64,000 bases of DNA from Christensenella timonensis (GTDB lineage Bacteria; Bacillota; Clostridia; Christensenellales; Christensenellaceae), in assembly GCF_900087015.1 (NCBI RefSeq), contig NZ_FLKP01000002.1, positions 372,001 to 436,000 on the forward strand, given 5' to 3'. Each line of letters opens with the position of its first letter. Positions within the stretch are counted from its first letter, which is position 1. This document shows positions 28,889 through 37,186 of this stretch, piece by piece. Under the pieces are notes generated by a model, which worked only from the letters and a program-made list of their open reading frames with translations, was not told the DNA's origin and searched no databases. The position numbers and the translations under genes were made by a program.

Positions 28889-28904
28889 TGTTTCACGTGA
28901 AACA
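28889..28904. promoter_or_regulatory. parS centromere site before the DUF1349 gene
   Basis: Second perfect TGTTTCACGTGAAACA, in the 59-base gap after the GNAT gene and about 1.0 kb from the first site. It lies 18 bases before the next start codon. Confidence 0.95.
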
Positions 28905-28922
28905 TTACGCAAGGAGCAGGAC

Positions 28923-29516
28923 ATGGATTTTGATTTCAAAAAGGCGAAATGGCTAAATGAGCCGGAAAAACATGAGGAAAGCGGCCATAAAGCAGTAATC
29001 TATACACAGCCCGGAACGGATATCTGGCAGCGTACCTATTATGGCGCCTGCCAGAACAATCCGCACGCGCTGCTCATCGACACACAGGAAAATGAATTCA
29101 CGTTCACGGTAAAGACGACCTTTGCGACCGCTTCACTCTATGACCATTGCGGGGCGCTCCTATACCTGGATGAAGAAAACTGGGCAAAGGTTTGTACAGA
29201 ATACGAAACAGGGGACGAACAGATGCTGGGCAGCGTCGTCACGAACCTGGGCTACTCGGACTGGGGCGGCACTTATATCAGTGAAAAGGTAAAACGCATG
29301 TACTACCGCGTGAGCCGGCGCGGCAATGATTTCCTGTTCGAGAGCGCGACGGACGGAGAGAATTTCAGGCAAATGCGGTTTTTCCACATGTTTTGCGAAA
29401 ATGAACCGCTTAGCGTGGGCATATTCGCGTGCAGCCCATACGAGAAGGGGTTCAAAGCGGTTTTTGAGGATATGGAATTTACGGAATGCGTATGGCGAGG
29501 GCCTTCCGCAGAATAA
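28923..29516 (+). CDS. DUF1349 concanavalin A-like domain protein
   Basis: 197 residues, beta-rich. The segments YTQPGTDIWQRTYYG, KTTFATASLYDHCGALLYLDEENWAK and MRFFHMFCENEPLSVGIFACSP fit the DUF1349 family (Regulation of enolase 1-like, concanavalin A fold). The role is unknown; the fold suggests carbohydrate binding, but no signal peptide is present. AAGGAG site 8 bases before ATG. It is followed by rsmG after 11 bases. Confidence 0.88.
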   Translation: MDFDFKKAKWLNEPEKHEESGHKAVIYTQPGTDIWQRTYYGACQNNPHALLIDTQENEFTFTVKTTFATASLYDHCGALLYLDEENWAKVCTEYETGDEQMLGSVVTNLGYSDWGGTYISEKVKRMYYRVSRRGNDFLFESATDGENFRQMRFFHMFCENEPLSVGIFACSPYEKGFKAVFEDMEFTECVWRGPSAE

Positions 29517-29527
29517 CGGAGGCGGAA

Positions 29528-30226
29528 ATGTCGGTGTTTTTAGAAGAACTGGATGCGCTTTGTACACAAAACGGTTATGAGGTGCCAAAAGCTGCCATGC
29601 AAAGTATGGAAGCCTACTACGACTGCCTGGTCATAACAAACAGGCAGTACAACCTGACGGCGATCGTAGAGCCAAAGGCCGCCGCGCTCAAGCATTTTTT
29701 TGACAGCATCGTGCCTTGTGCGTTGCTGCCGAAAAACGGCAGGGTCGTTGACGTAGGCAGCGGCGCAGGGTTTCCCATAGCCCCGCTAAAGGCGGTGCGC
29801 GGGGATATCCGCGCGTTTGCCATAGAATCCTCCAAAAAGAAATGTGATTTCATTATTGACGCAGCAAGGAAGGCGGCGCTCGACATCACGGTATTCCATG
29901 AGCGTGCGGAGGCGATCGCGGCAGGAAAGCCGCGGGAAAGCTTTGATGCCTGTGTTTCGCGCGCGGTCGCACCTTTAAGTATATTATGCGAGCTGTGCGC
30001 GCCCCTCCTGAAAAACGGAGGGCTGTTTTTAGCATATAAGGGGAATTACGAAGCGGAGCTTAAGCAGGCCCAAAATGCGCTCAGGACGCTGAACTTGGAG
30101 CCCTTACAAACCGTGAGGATGCCGCATGGGGAATATGCGCACCATGTCCTTGTTTTCAGGAAAACAGGGGAAAACGCCGCAAAATACCCACGGCGGTATG
30201 CGCAGATCGTAAAGGCCCCCCTATAA
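29528..30226 (+). CDS. rsmG: 16S rRNA (guanine(527)-N(7))-methyltransferase RsmG
   Basis: 232 residues. SAM-binding motif VVDVGSGAGFPIAPLK, then AIESSKKKCDF and the SRAVAPLSIL motif, as in RsmG/GidB. It methylates G527 of 16S rRNA; loss gives low-level streptomycin resistance in other species. ATG 29528 has ACGGAGG at six bases; an upstream in-frame ATG overlaps the preceding gene and lacks a site. It lies in its usual place between mnmG and parA, separated here by two extra genes. Confidence 0.95.
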   Translation: MSVFLEELDALCTQNGYEVPKAAMQSMEAYYDCLVITNRQYNLTAIVEPKAAALKHFFDSIVPCALLPKNGRVVDVGSGAGFPIAPLKAVRGDIRAFAIESSKKKCDFIIDAARKAALDITVFHERAEAIAAGKPRESFDACVSRAVAPLSILCELCAPLLKNGGLFLAYKGNYEAELKQAQNALRTLNLEPLQTVRMPHGEYAHHVLVFRKTGENAAKYPRRYAQIVKAPL

Positions 30227-30291
30227 TAGTTCATATTGGATTCGCAAAAGTATGATAAAATGAAATATCCTGAAGAAAAGAAGGCAATGGT

Positions 30292-30684
30292 ATGAATTGG
30301 TTCAGAAAATTTATGATGGGAAGGTACGGCGGTGACCAGCTGGGTATGTTCCTGATCATCCTATCCATCGTCCTCAGCATTGTATTGATGTTTGTGCCGG
30401 TGGCGTTCATCGGCTGGTTGAGCTGGATTCCGCTTGTTTTTGCGGTCTACCGGATGTTTTCCAAAAACATCACCAGGCGCCAGCAGGAAAACTTTGCCTA
30501 CCTGCGCAAATGGGGGGCGATCAAGACATGGTTTTGGAAACTGAAAAGCGGTACCCTGGTCGACAAAACGCACAAGACTTTCAAGTGCCCCAAATGTGGA
30601 CAAAAACTGCGTGTGCCGCGGGGCAAGGGGAAGATCAGCATCACCTGCAGCAAGTGCGGGAACAAGTTTGTTAAAAAAACCTGA
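30292..30684 (+). CDS. Small membrane protein with C-terminal zinc ribbon
   Basis: 130 residues. Two close hydrophobic segments (about 18-38 and 40-55), then a cytoplasmic stretch and a zinc ribbon at the C-terminus with Cys-x2-Cys pairs: FKCPKCGQKLRVPRG and ITCSKCGNKFVKK. Similar proteins occur widely in Clostridia and are mostly uncharacterised. It is between rsmG and parA and is followed by a hairpin. Confidence 0.82.
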   Translation: MNWFRKFMMGRYGGDQLGMFLIILSIVLSIVLMFVPVAFIGWLSWIPLVFAVYRMFSKNITRRQQENFAYLRKWGAIKTWFWKLKSGTLVDKTHKTFKCPKCGQKLRVPRGKGKISITCSKCGNKFVKKT

Positions 30685-30712
30685 TTTCCATATTTGGTAT
30701 GAATGAGTGAAA

Positions 30713-30756
30713 AAATCCCGTGATACATACGATATGTTGTATGTAATGCGGGATTT
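30713..30756. terminator. Hairpin after the zinc-ribbon gene
   Basis: Outer stem AAATCCCG/CGGGATTT and inner stem TACATAC/GTATGTA separated by a small internal loop. It has no long T-run on the plus strand; on the minus strand a run of T follows. Probably a terminator for the preceding gene. Confidence 0.55.
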
Positions 30757-30788
30757 ACTTTGTGGAAAAGCAAACATGGAAACAAAAC

Positions 30789-30817
30789 TTTTCAATGCGG
30801 CCATTTTCCGTTATAAT
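30789..30817 (+). promoter_or_regulatory. Promoter of parAB
   Basis: TTTTCA (30789-30794), 17-base spacer, TATAAT (30812-30817), 49 bases before parA. Confidence 0.55.
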
Positions 30818-30865
30818 AAGAAGTACTGGTTTTGACAGTTTATATGCTGAGGAGAGTGAAATCAT

Positions 30866-31633
30866 TTGGGTAAAATCATAGCGATCGCCAACCAGAAGGG
30901 CGGCGTGGGCAAAACGACGACGGCCATCAATTTAAGCGCGTGCGTGGCAAGCATGGGAAGACGCGTGCTGCTGATCGATATCGACCCGCAGGGCAACAGC
31001 ACGAGCGGCCTTGGCGTGGAGCGCACGGGGTTGAGCAAGTCCTCTTATAACGTGTTGGTAACGGGAACCTCCCCGCTCGAAGCGATCCGGCCGACGATGA
31101 TCAAAACGCTCGATTTGATGCCCGCGAATATCGACCTTGTAGGCGCGGAGGTAGAGCTCGTTTCCATGATGGCCAGGGAATCGATCTTAAAGCGTGCCTT
31201 AGAGGAAGTCAAAGGATTGTATGATTACATTTTTATGGATTGCCCGCCTTCCCTTGGATTGATCACGCTCAACGCACTCACCGCAGCAGATAAGATATTG
31301 GTACCGATCCAATGCGAATATTATGCGCTGGAGGGGCTGACACAGCTGATGAGCACGGTCAAGCTGGTACGCCAGAGCTTAAACCCCGGACTGGAGGTCG
31401 AAGGCGTCGTGCTGACGATGTTCGACAGCCGTACCAACCTCTCTGTGCAGGTGGTGGAAGAAGTGCGGAAGTTCTTTAAAAACAAAGTATATGAAACGGT
31501 GATCCCGCGCAACGTCCGCCTGGGCGAAGCGCCGAGCTACGGGCTTCCCGTATTGCTGTACGACGAAAAATGCCTGGGAACGGAAGCGTACAACGAATTG
31601 GCGCGCGAGTTCCTGGTCAACGACAGGAAGTAA
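30866..31633 (+). CDS. parA: Chromosome partitioning ATPase ParA (Soj)
   Basis: 255 residues. Deviant Walker [16 protein letters not shown], Walker A' [14 protein letters not shown] and Walker [12 protein letters not shown] define the MinD/ParA class. ATP-bound dimers bind nucleoid DNA and interact with ParB; Soj can also regulate DnaA. Start codon TTG with GAGGAGAG upstream. It is followed by parB after 25 bases, about 9 kb from oriC. Confidence 0.97.
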   Translation: MGKIIAIANQKGGVGKTTTAINLSACVASMGRRVLLIDIDPQGNSTSGLGVERTGLSKSSYNVLVTGTSPLEAIRPTMIKTLDLMPANIDLVGAEVELVSMMARESILKRALEEVKGLYDYIFMDCPPSLGLITLNALTAADKILVPIQCEYYALEGLTQLMSTVKLVRQSLNPGLEVEGVVLTMFDSRTNLSVQVVEEVRKFFKNKVYETVIPRNVRLGEAPSYGLPVLLYDEKCLGTEAYNELAREFLVNDRK

Positions 31634-31658
31634 ACCATAAACCATTGCGGAGGAAACC

Positions 31659-32510
31659 ATGAAGAGAGGTCTTGGAAAGGGTCTTGGCGCGCTGATGGCG
31701 GACGCAGCCACAGAGCATGTTGAAAATATGGGCGTAAACGAGGTCGACATTTTCCTGATCGACAACGACACGAACCAACCGCGGAAAAAATTCGACAAAG
31801 AAAAATTGAATGAACTGGCACAGTCCATCAAAATGCATGGGATCATGCAGCCCATCGTCGTGTATCCAAACGAAGGGCGGTACACGATCATCGCGGGGGA
31901 ACGCCGTTTCCGCGCGGCAAAGATCGCGGGGCTTAATAAAGTCCCGGTGGTCGTAAAGCAGCTCGATAAGAGGGGGATACTGGAGCTTTCGCTGATCGAG
32001 AACATCCAGCGCGAAGACTTAAACCCCATGGAACAATCGGCGGCGCTTTACGAGCTGATGATGGAATATGGGCTCACGCAGGACGAGGTCGCAAAGCGCG
32101 TGGGCAAAAGCCGCAGCGCGATCGCCAACCTGCTGCGCCTGCGTTCGCTGCCGGGCAGCGTAAAGGCGTTGGTGGAAAACGGGAAGCTGTCGGCAGGACA
32201 TGCGCGCTGCCTGCTTCCGCTGGAGGACGAAAAGCGGATCGCGGACGCAGCCAAAACGGTGGTGGAAAACGATCTTTCGGTGCGCGACGCAGAGGCGCTG
32301 GTAAAAGAACTTCTAAGCCCCGCGGTGCAAAGGCCCCGGGCTAAAAAGAAATCGCTGCCGGTAGAGATGAAGGAAGCGCAGGACGAGCTTTCAAAGGCAT
32401 TGTCAACAAAGGTGCGATTTATGGGAACGGCGGACAAAGGCCGCATTTCCATTGCTTATTACAGTGCGGAGCAGCTGAACGAATTATACGAGTTTTTAAA
32501 AAAGATGTGA
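31659..32510 (+). CDS. parB: Chromosome partitioning protein ParB (Spo0J)
   Basis: 283 residues. The N-terminal CTP-binding domain shows TNQPRKKFD (box I) and AGERRFRAAKIAG (box II), and the HTH region is GLTQDEVAKRVGKSRSAIANLLRL. The C-terminus is the dimerisation domain. It loads at parS as a CTP-dependent clamp; two perfect parS sites are 3-4 kb away in this window. GGAGGAA site before ATG. A 42-codon frame starts one base after the stop codon. Confidence 0.97.
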   Translation: MKRGLGKGLGALMADAATEHVENMGVNEVDIFLIDNDTNQPRKKFDKEKLNELAQSIKMHGIMQPIVVYPNEGRYTIIAGERRFRAAKIAGLNKVPVVVKQLDKRGILELSLIENIQREDLNPMEQSAALYELMMEYGLTQDEVAKRVGKSRSAIANLLRLRSLPGSVKALVENGKLSAGHARCLLPLEDEKRIADAAKTVVENDLSVRDAEALVKELLSPAVQRPRAKKKSLPVEMKEAQDELSKALSTKVRFMGTADKGRISIAYYSAEQLNELYEFLKKM

Positions 32511-32511
32511 T

Positions 32512-32640
32512 ATGGTCGAAACGGTATTTACGGACGTTGCGGACGAGCGCTTTGCGTTTTTGAACAGGATGCTGGACGAAGAATATTTCCGGCAGTTTGG
32601 CAATGACGATTTGTGCGTGTGCATGAAAAAAGTATTTTAG
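32512..32640 (+). CDS. Small ORF immediately after parB (42 aa), hypothetical
   Basis: ATG one base after the parB TGA; 42 residues (start MVETVFTDVADERFAFLNRM). It is acidic, probably helical, with CVCMKK near the end. No independent ribosome binding site is seen, so it would depend on re-initiation after parB. The frame ends two bases before the next possible start (GTG 32642). It could be a real small protein, a decayed gene end, or chance. I do not recognise it. Confidence 0.4.
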   Translation: MVETVFTDVADERFAFLNRMLDEEYFRQFGNDDLCVCMKKVF

Positions 32641-32662
32641 GGTGCGCGACGGGGGACTTTCG

Positions 32663-33604
32663 ATGGAACGGGAAATCAAAACGGTTTATCATTATTGCAG
32701 TGTGGAAAGCTTTTACAGCATTATTTCCAACAGTACGCTGCGGCTTTCGGATATCGACAAAAGCAACGATTATATGGAGCGCAAATGGCTGCAGCGGTTT
32801 ATCCTGGAAACGGCGCTCGAAGAATACGAGAAAAATCCGTTTCCTTTTTCCTTTGAGGATGGCGGAACGGAGTATAACGGCCGCGACGCGGTCAGGGAAT
32901 TGATCGGCTTTGAGCTCAAAAGCACGGGACAGCACTGGTATGATGATTTTATCACCTATGCGATCTGTTTTTCCGAACGGGGCGACAGCTTGAGCCAATG
33001 GCGCGGTTACGCGGACGACGGCAGCGGCGTTTGTATCGGCTTTCGTGCGGACAAGCTGCGCGAAAAGCTGGTGGACATCCATGAGGCGGACGGGCCGGGG
33101 CATACCTTCCAGTTCCAGCCGATCCGGTATACGCAGCAGGAGCAAAAAGACATGATCCGTCCGTATATCCGCAGTATTTTCCAGGTATTAAACGCCCTGC
33201 TCAAACAAAACGCACAGCCCACGGGAGAGATCATCAAGCTTTTCCGCGCCATCAATGGGGAAAGCGCATTTTGCAAGAACCCCGCTTTCAGTGAAGAACA
33301 TGAGTGGCGGCTGGCAGTCAATTTTCCCCTGCCCACGCGCAACGCTTACGAGAAATTTGAACGGCGTTCCCGGCATGTCGCGCAAAACGACCTGTTCAGC
33401 AGCATCAAAACAACGGTGGTGGGCAAAACCATCAAATCTTATGTGGAACTCAATTTGCAGACGGTGGGGATGGACGCTTTGGTGAGCGTACGCCTCGGCC
33501 CCAAATGCCAATTGAGCAAAAACGACGTAAAATTGTTTTTGTACAGTGAGGGGCTGGCACTGCCGGACCAGGATATCCTCTCCTCGGCGGCGACCTATCG
33601 GTAA
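32663..33604 (+). CDS. DUF2971 domain protein
   Basis: 313 residues. The HYCSVESFYSIISNSTLRLSD start and the SFEERGDSLSQWRGYADDG-like segment (here CFSERGDSLSQWRGYADDGS) are the family hallmarks, followed by NPAFSEEHEWRLAV. The family is common in defence or mobile regions as well as free-standing; its fold resembles ADP-ribosyltransferase-like proteins, but the activity is not established. ATG 32663 has GGGGGAC at six bases; a GTG seven codons earlier is in frame. It ends at a strong terminator. Confidence 0.87.
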   Translation: MEREIKTVYHYCSVESFYSIISNSTLRLSDIDKSNDYMERKWLQRFILETALEEYEKNPFPFSFEDGGTEYNGRDAVRELIGFELKSTGQHWYDDFITYAICFSERGDSLSQWRGYADDGSGVCIGFRADKLREKLVDIHEADGPGHTFQFQPIRYTQQEQKDMIRPYIRSIFQVLNALLKQNAQPTGEIIKLFRAINGESAFCKNPAFSEEHEWRLAVNFPLPTRNAYEKFERRSRHVAQNDLFSSIKTTVVGKTIKSYVELNLQTVGMDALVSVRLGPKCQLSKNDVKLFLYSEGLALPDQDILSSAATYR

Positions 33605-33616
33605 AGGACGATCAAG

Positions 33617-33641
33617 AGCAGCCTGCGGGCTGCTTTTTTTG
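33617..33641 (+). terminator. Terminator after the DUF2971 gene
   Basis: Seven-base-pair stem AGCAGCC/GGCTGCT, four-base loop, seven T. Confidence 0.88.
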
Positions 33642-33657
33642 ATGGAACACAAAACGG

Positions 33658-33686
33658 TTGACAAACAAAAAAATTATTACTATAAT
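33658..33686 (+). promoter_or_regulatory. Consensus promoter of the blaI-M56 operon
   Basis: Perfect TTGACA (33658-33663), 17-base spacer, perfect TATAAT (33681-33686). A strong promoter that needs a repressor; see the overlapping operator. Confidence 0.92.
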
Positions 33687-33697
33687 CATAGTAATAA
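33674..33697. promoter_or_regulatory. Operator dyad overlapping the -10 of the blaI promoter
   Basis: Perfect inverted repeat TTATTACTAT / ATAGTAATAA (arms 33674-33683 and 33688-33697, four-base spacer). It covers the -10 element. This is the size and position expected for a BlaI/MecI dimer site. Confidence 0.85.
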
Positions 33698-33736
33698 AAC
33701 TATTGCAATCGTAATACGACATGAAAGGAAACGATC

Positions 33737-34114
33737 ATGAAAACAACTTTAACCGGGCCGGAATGGGCTGTGATGTCCGCCTTGTGGGGAAAGCAGCCGC
33801 AAACGCTGTCCGGGGTCATCAAATCTATGGGCGATACGGTCTCCTGGAGCTACACGACGTATGCGACATACCTTTCCAAACTGTGTAAAAAGGGTTTTGT
33901 AGGCTTTGACCTCAAAGGGAGGGACAAGTTTTACTATCCGCTGGTGCAGATGGAGGAATGTGTCCGGGCAGAAAGCAAAAATATCTTCGAGAAGATGAGC
34001 GGTGCGGGCGCCAAACAGCTTTTGGTATGCATGATCCGCGAAGGCAATCTTACGAAAGAGGATCAGCAAGAGCTGAAAGCCCTGATCGACGAACTTTCCG
34101 AAGGAAGTGATTGA
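33737..34114 (+). CDS. BlaI/MecI/CopY family transcriptional repressor
   Basis: 125 residues: N-terminal winged helix (about 1-75) with EWAVMSALWGKQPQTLSGVI and SYTTYATYLSKLCKKGFV, then a dimerisation helix pair. In the family a partner sensor protease causes cleavage of the repressor and opens the operon. The gene starts after a GAAAGGAAAC site and overlaps the M56 gene by eight bases if that gene starts at GTG 34107. Its operator is most likely the dyad at 33674-33697, so it represses itself and its partner. Confidence 0.92.
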   Translation: MKTTLTGPEWAVMSALWGKQPQTLSGVIKSMGDTVSWSYTTYATYLSKLCKKGFVGFDLKGRDKFYYPLVQMEECVRAESKNIFEKMSGAGAKQLLVCMIREGNLTKEDQQELKALIDELSEGSD

Positions 34115-35774
34115 TGTGACGGTACTGGATACGGCTTTGTCCGTTTCCCTGTATGCAGCAGTGGTCTTTTGCGGCATTATGGCGTTCCAAAGGCTGTTCA
34201 GAAACAAATTTTCCCCGGCGCTGCGCTACGGGCTCTGGTTTTTGCTGATCGCGCGGCTGCTGCTTCCGGTGACGCTGGAAAGCGGATTCCACTTCATTAC
34301 GTTGCCGGCGGCAGTGGCAGTACCGCAATCGACAGGCATTGCGGCAGCAACGGCTGCGGGCACGACAGCCGGAACCGTGACGGCGCAGGCGGCGCAGAAC
34401 CCGGCAGGGCAAATCGCAGGGATCGTATGGCTTACGGGGACAGCGGCCGTTATGGCGTGGATGGCCATCTGCGCGGTGCGCATGCATACGATGATCCGCA
34501 AAAACGCTGTTTTGCCGGACGGACGGATCGGTTGTGTTTTTGAGGAATGTAAGAAAAAAGCGGGGGTCAAACGCAGTATTCCCCTGCGCCTGTGCAGCGG
34601 GCTTAGTACGCCCGCGCTCACGGTAGCGCCCTGGCCCAAGCTGCTTTTACCCGTCGGCATGGCGAACGCGCCTGACCGGGCGTTGCGTTGCGCGATGCTG
34701 CACGAGCTGACGCATTACCGCCGCTGCGACCATCTCGTGCGCATGCTGGTGAATGTGTTGAAAGCGGTATGGTGGTTCAACCCGGTGGTTTGGATTTTCG
34801 ACAGGCGGATCGTGATGGATATGGAGACCGCGTGCGACAGTATGGCCGTGAAAGACATGGAAAAGCAGGAAAAAAAGCAATATGCAAACACGGTGCTGGC
34901 GATGTTTTCGCAGGAACAGGCGCCGCGGTATGTTTTGGGAATGGCTCTCGGCAGCTCAAAAGGGGTTGCCGAACAAAGAATAAGAGGGATCTATATGAAA
35001 CAACATACAAAGAAAAGCGTCAAGCTGGCAGCAGTCTTGCTGGCAGCGGTTCTGCTGGCGGCATGCTTTACTACAGCGTGTTCGCCTGTGCAGGCGGCGG
35101 ATCAGGATATGCAGCCGCAGGAACCTGCCAGCGTAATCGGCGGCGCCGACGGGCCGACGGAGATCAACATTGAAGAGACAGACGGCACGACAAACGAAGA
35201 CGATCCGCAACTTACGGAGTTGCCGGAGGAAGCTGTCGCCGACGGTGTGGCGATTCGGGCGAATATGTCTGCTGCCCCACAAAACGAGGAGAGAGTAACA
35301 TATATTTTTACGATAGAAAACAACAGTGGCATAAAGATTGAAGACTGTAAACTGGAAGCAGCAGCCGTCAAGGAAGGCCAAATGGGAGATACCTTCTCTC
35401 TGGAAAATGGACAAAAGAAAACAATGCAATGGACGACTGCCAAACAGGCCCCGATCATCGTTGAAGCGGTTTTGACATTTCAAAAGGATGGAGAGACAAA
35501 ATCCTGCAAGGCTGTGTTATGTGTGCCGGAGTACACAGAGGAAGGAACATGGAAAACAGCACCGGGAATCGTAGAACAGCCCGCCCCAGAGGCGGCGGTC
35601 GAACCTACGCCTGCGCCATCGGCAGACGAGGGGCCGGTACCCACTCCAACGCCCGCCCCACCTGTTGCGGAAAAGAAGACATGGTCGGGAAATGTACCAA
35701 GGCCAACCGCGGATCCAGGCCCCGTACCAACGCCAACACCGGCGCCTACGCCCGCTCCGGAAGCGGCAGAATAA
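34107..35774 (+). CDS. M56 (BlaR1-like) membrane metallopeptidase without penicillin-binding sensor
   Basis: 555 residues. Three N-terminal membrane helices (about 10-28, 34-55 and 105-127) are followed by a cytoplasmic zinc domain with HELTHYRRCDHLVRM and the later METACDSMAV. A fourth helix lies at about 303-325. BlaR1 has a class D beta-lactamase-like sensor here; this protein instead has a segment with SVIGGADGPTEINI, a roughly 110-residue beta-rich domain and a Pro/Thr/Ala tail. So the inducing signal is not a penicillin bound as in BlaR1. The start could also be GTG 34116. It probably cleaves or triggers cleavage of the adjacent repressor. A hairpin follows. Confidence 0.88.
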   Translation: MIDVTVLDTALSVSLYAAVVFCGIMAFQRLFRNKFSPALRYGLWFLLIARLLLPVTLESGFHFITLPAAVAVPQSTGIAAATAAGTTAGTVTAQAAQNPAGQIAGIVWLTGTAAVMAWMAICAVRMHTMIRKNAVLPDGRIGCVFEECKKKAGVKRSIPLRLCSGLSTPALTVAPWPKLLLPVGMANAPDRALRCAMLHELTHYRRCDHLVRMLVNVLKAVWWFNPVVWIFDRRIVMDMETACDSMAVKDMEKQEKKQYANTVLAMFSQEQAPRYVLGMALGSSKGVAEQRIRGIYMKQHTKKSVKLAAVLLAAVLLAACFTTACSPVQAADQDMQPQEPASVIGGADGPTEINIEETDGTTNEDDPQLTELPEEAVADGVAIRANMSAAPQNEERVTYIFTIENNSGIKIEDCKLEAAAVKEGQMGDTFSLENGQKKTMQWTTAKQAPIIVEAVLTFQKDGETKSCKAVLCVPEYTEEGTWKTAPGIVEQPAPEAAVEPTPAPSADEGPVPTPTPAPPVAEKKTWSGNVPRPTADPGPVPTPTPAPTPAPEAAE

Positions 35775-35806
35775 CATATTGTTAACCCAAACAAAAACTA
35801 TATAAC

Positions 35807-35840
35807 CGAAAGAAGGAAGCGGGAACGCTTCCTTCTTTCG
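35807..35840. terminator. Long perfect hairpin between the M56 gene and the gntR operon
   Basis: Fifteen-base-pair perfect stem starting CGAAAGAAGGAAGCG, four-base loop GGAA. There is no T-run after it on either strand, so it may be an inefficient terminator or an RNA stability element. Confidence 0.6.
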
Positions 35841-35872
35841 CGCCGTGCAAAACGCACCCCATGATAAAAATG

Positions 35873-35925
35873 TTGACAAACAAATACATGGGAGTTATAT
35901 TGTACATATAGTATATATACAATAT
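35873..35925 (+). promoter_or_regulatory. Promoter and operator of the gntR-ABC operon
   Basis: TTGACA (35873-35878), 17-base spacer, TATATT (35896-35901). The inverted repeat ATATTGTA/TACAATAT (35897-35904 and 35918-35925, 13-base spacer) begins inside the -10 and is the likely site of the GntR regulator. Confidence 0.8.
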
Positions 35926-35945
35926 TTAAATGGAGGATTGGATGA

Positions 35946-36320
35946 GTGGATATCATCATCAGCAACTCCAGCGGAAAGCCGATCTATGAACAGATCACCT
36001 CGCAGGTCAAGAACATGATCTTAACAGGTGTGCTAAAAGAGGGGGACGCCCTTCCGTCCATGCGGCTGCTGGCAAAGGAACTGCGGATCAGCGTGATTAC
36101 GACAAAGCGCGCGTATGACGATCTGGAACGCGACGGCTTTATCGAGAGTTTCACAGGCAAGGGAAGCTTTGTCGCAAAAAAGAATATGGAACTGGTGCGC
36201 GAGGAACAACTGAAAATCGCTGAATCACATCTGAAAAATGCGGTGGAAACGGCAAAAAGCAGCGGTATCTCTTTGGAAGAATTACGCGAGATCCTGGATG
36301 TACTTTACGACGGAGAATAA
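35946..36320 (+). CDS. GntR family regulator, YtrA subfamily
   Basis: 124 residues: N-terminal winged helix (about 8-75) with GKPIYEQITSQVKNMILTGVLKEGD and RISVITTKRAYDDLERDGFI, followed by only a short C-terminal helical tail. This short form is the YtrA subfamily, which represses its own ABC operon and in B. subtilis responds to cell-wall antibiotics. GTG start with GGAGG at eight bases. The next gene begins after five bases. Confidence 0.93.
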   Translation: MDIIISNSSGKPIYEQITSQVKNMILTGVLKEGDALPSMRLLAKELRISVITTKRAYDDLERDGFIESFTGKGSFVAKKNMELVREEQLKIAESHLKNAVETAKSSGISLEELREILDVLYDGE

Positions 36321-36325
36321 GAAAA

Positions 36326-37186
36326 ATGGAAAGTATTAAGCTGGAAAATGTATGCAAACAATATAAAGACTTTGCCTTGCGCGACGTAAGTTTTACCGTG
36401 CCCACGGGCAGCATCATGGGGTTGATCGGCGAGAACGGCGCGGGAAAAACGACGACCATCAAACTGATCCTCAATATGATCAAACGGGACGCGGGCAGTA
36501 TCCGCGTGCTGGGGATGGATAACTTAGAATATGAGCGGGAAGTAAAATCACAGGTGGGCGTGGTGCTCGACCGGGTCAGCTTCAATGAACAGCTCAAGTT
36601 AAAAGAGGCGGCGGCCATCATGCGGGCGATCTTCCGTGGGAGCTGGGACGATGCGCTTTTCAACGAATATGCAGAAAAATTTCAGCTGCCGCAGGATAAA
36701 AAGATCAAGGCGTTTTCCCGCGGTATGGGCATGAAACTTTCCATTGCGGCCGCGCTTTCCCACCGGCCGAAGCTGTTGATCCTCGACGAGGCGACAAGCG
36801 GGCTTGACCCCATTATCCGCAGCGAGATATTGGACGAATTCCTGGATTTCATACAGGACGAGGAGCATTCCGTACTCATTTCCTCCCACATCACCAGCGA
36901 TTTGGAGAAAGTGGCGGACTACATCACGTTCATCCACGACGGCAGAGTCGCCATGTCCGAATCCAAAGACAAAATGCTGTATGAATACGGCATTTTGAAA
37001 TGCGGCGAAGAACTGTTCCAAAAGGTTGATAAAAAAGATATCGCCGGTTACCGCAAATCGAGCTTTGGCATTGAAGCGCTCGTTTGCGACCGCGAAAGCG
37101 CGGCGCGCAAATATGAAGGCGCGGTCATAGACAGCGCGACTTTGGAAGATATCATGTTATTTACGGTAAAGGGGGGACAAAAATGA
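36326..37186 (+). CDS. ABC transporter ATP-binding protein
   Basis: 286 residues. Walker A GENGAGKTTTIK, a signature motif changed to FSRGMGMKLSIA (from LSGGQ), Walker B LLILDEATSGLDP and the switch His in VLISSHI. The altered signature is typical for YtrB/BcrA-like exporters. The C-terminal extension of about 60 residues is typical for the same group. It overlaps the first permease gene by four bases (ATGA), so the products are translationally coupled. Confidence 0.93.
   Translation: MESIKLENVCKQYKDFALRDVSFTVPTGSIMGLIGENGAGKTTTIKLILNMIKRDAGSIRVLGMDNLEYEREVKSQVGVVLDRVSFNEQLKLKEAAAIMRAIFRGSWDDALFNEYAEKFQLPQDKKIKAFSRGMGMKLSIAAALSHRPKLLILDEATSGLDPIIRSEILDEFLDFIQDEEHSVLISSHITSDLEKVADYITFIHDGRVAMSESKDKMLYEYGILKCGEELFQKVDKKDIAGYRKSSFGIEALVCDRESAARKYEGAVIDSATLEDIMLFTVKGGQK

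Noticed and set aside
34995-35774. Possible separate lipoprotein starting inside the M56 gene (ATG 34995 with an AGAGGG site)
   Set aside because: The frame is the same as the M56 protein and the hydrophobic stretch is the expected last helix of a BlaR1-like protein. An internal start cannot be excluded but is not needed.
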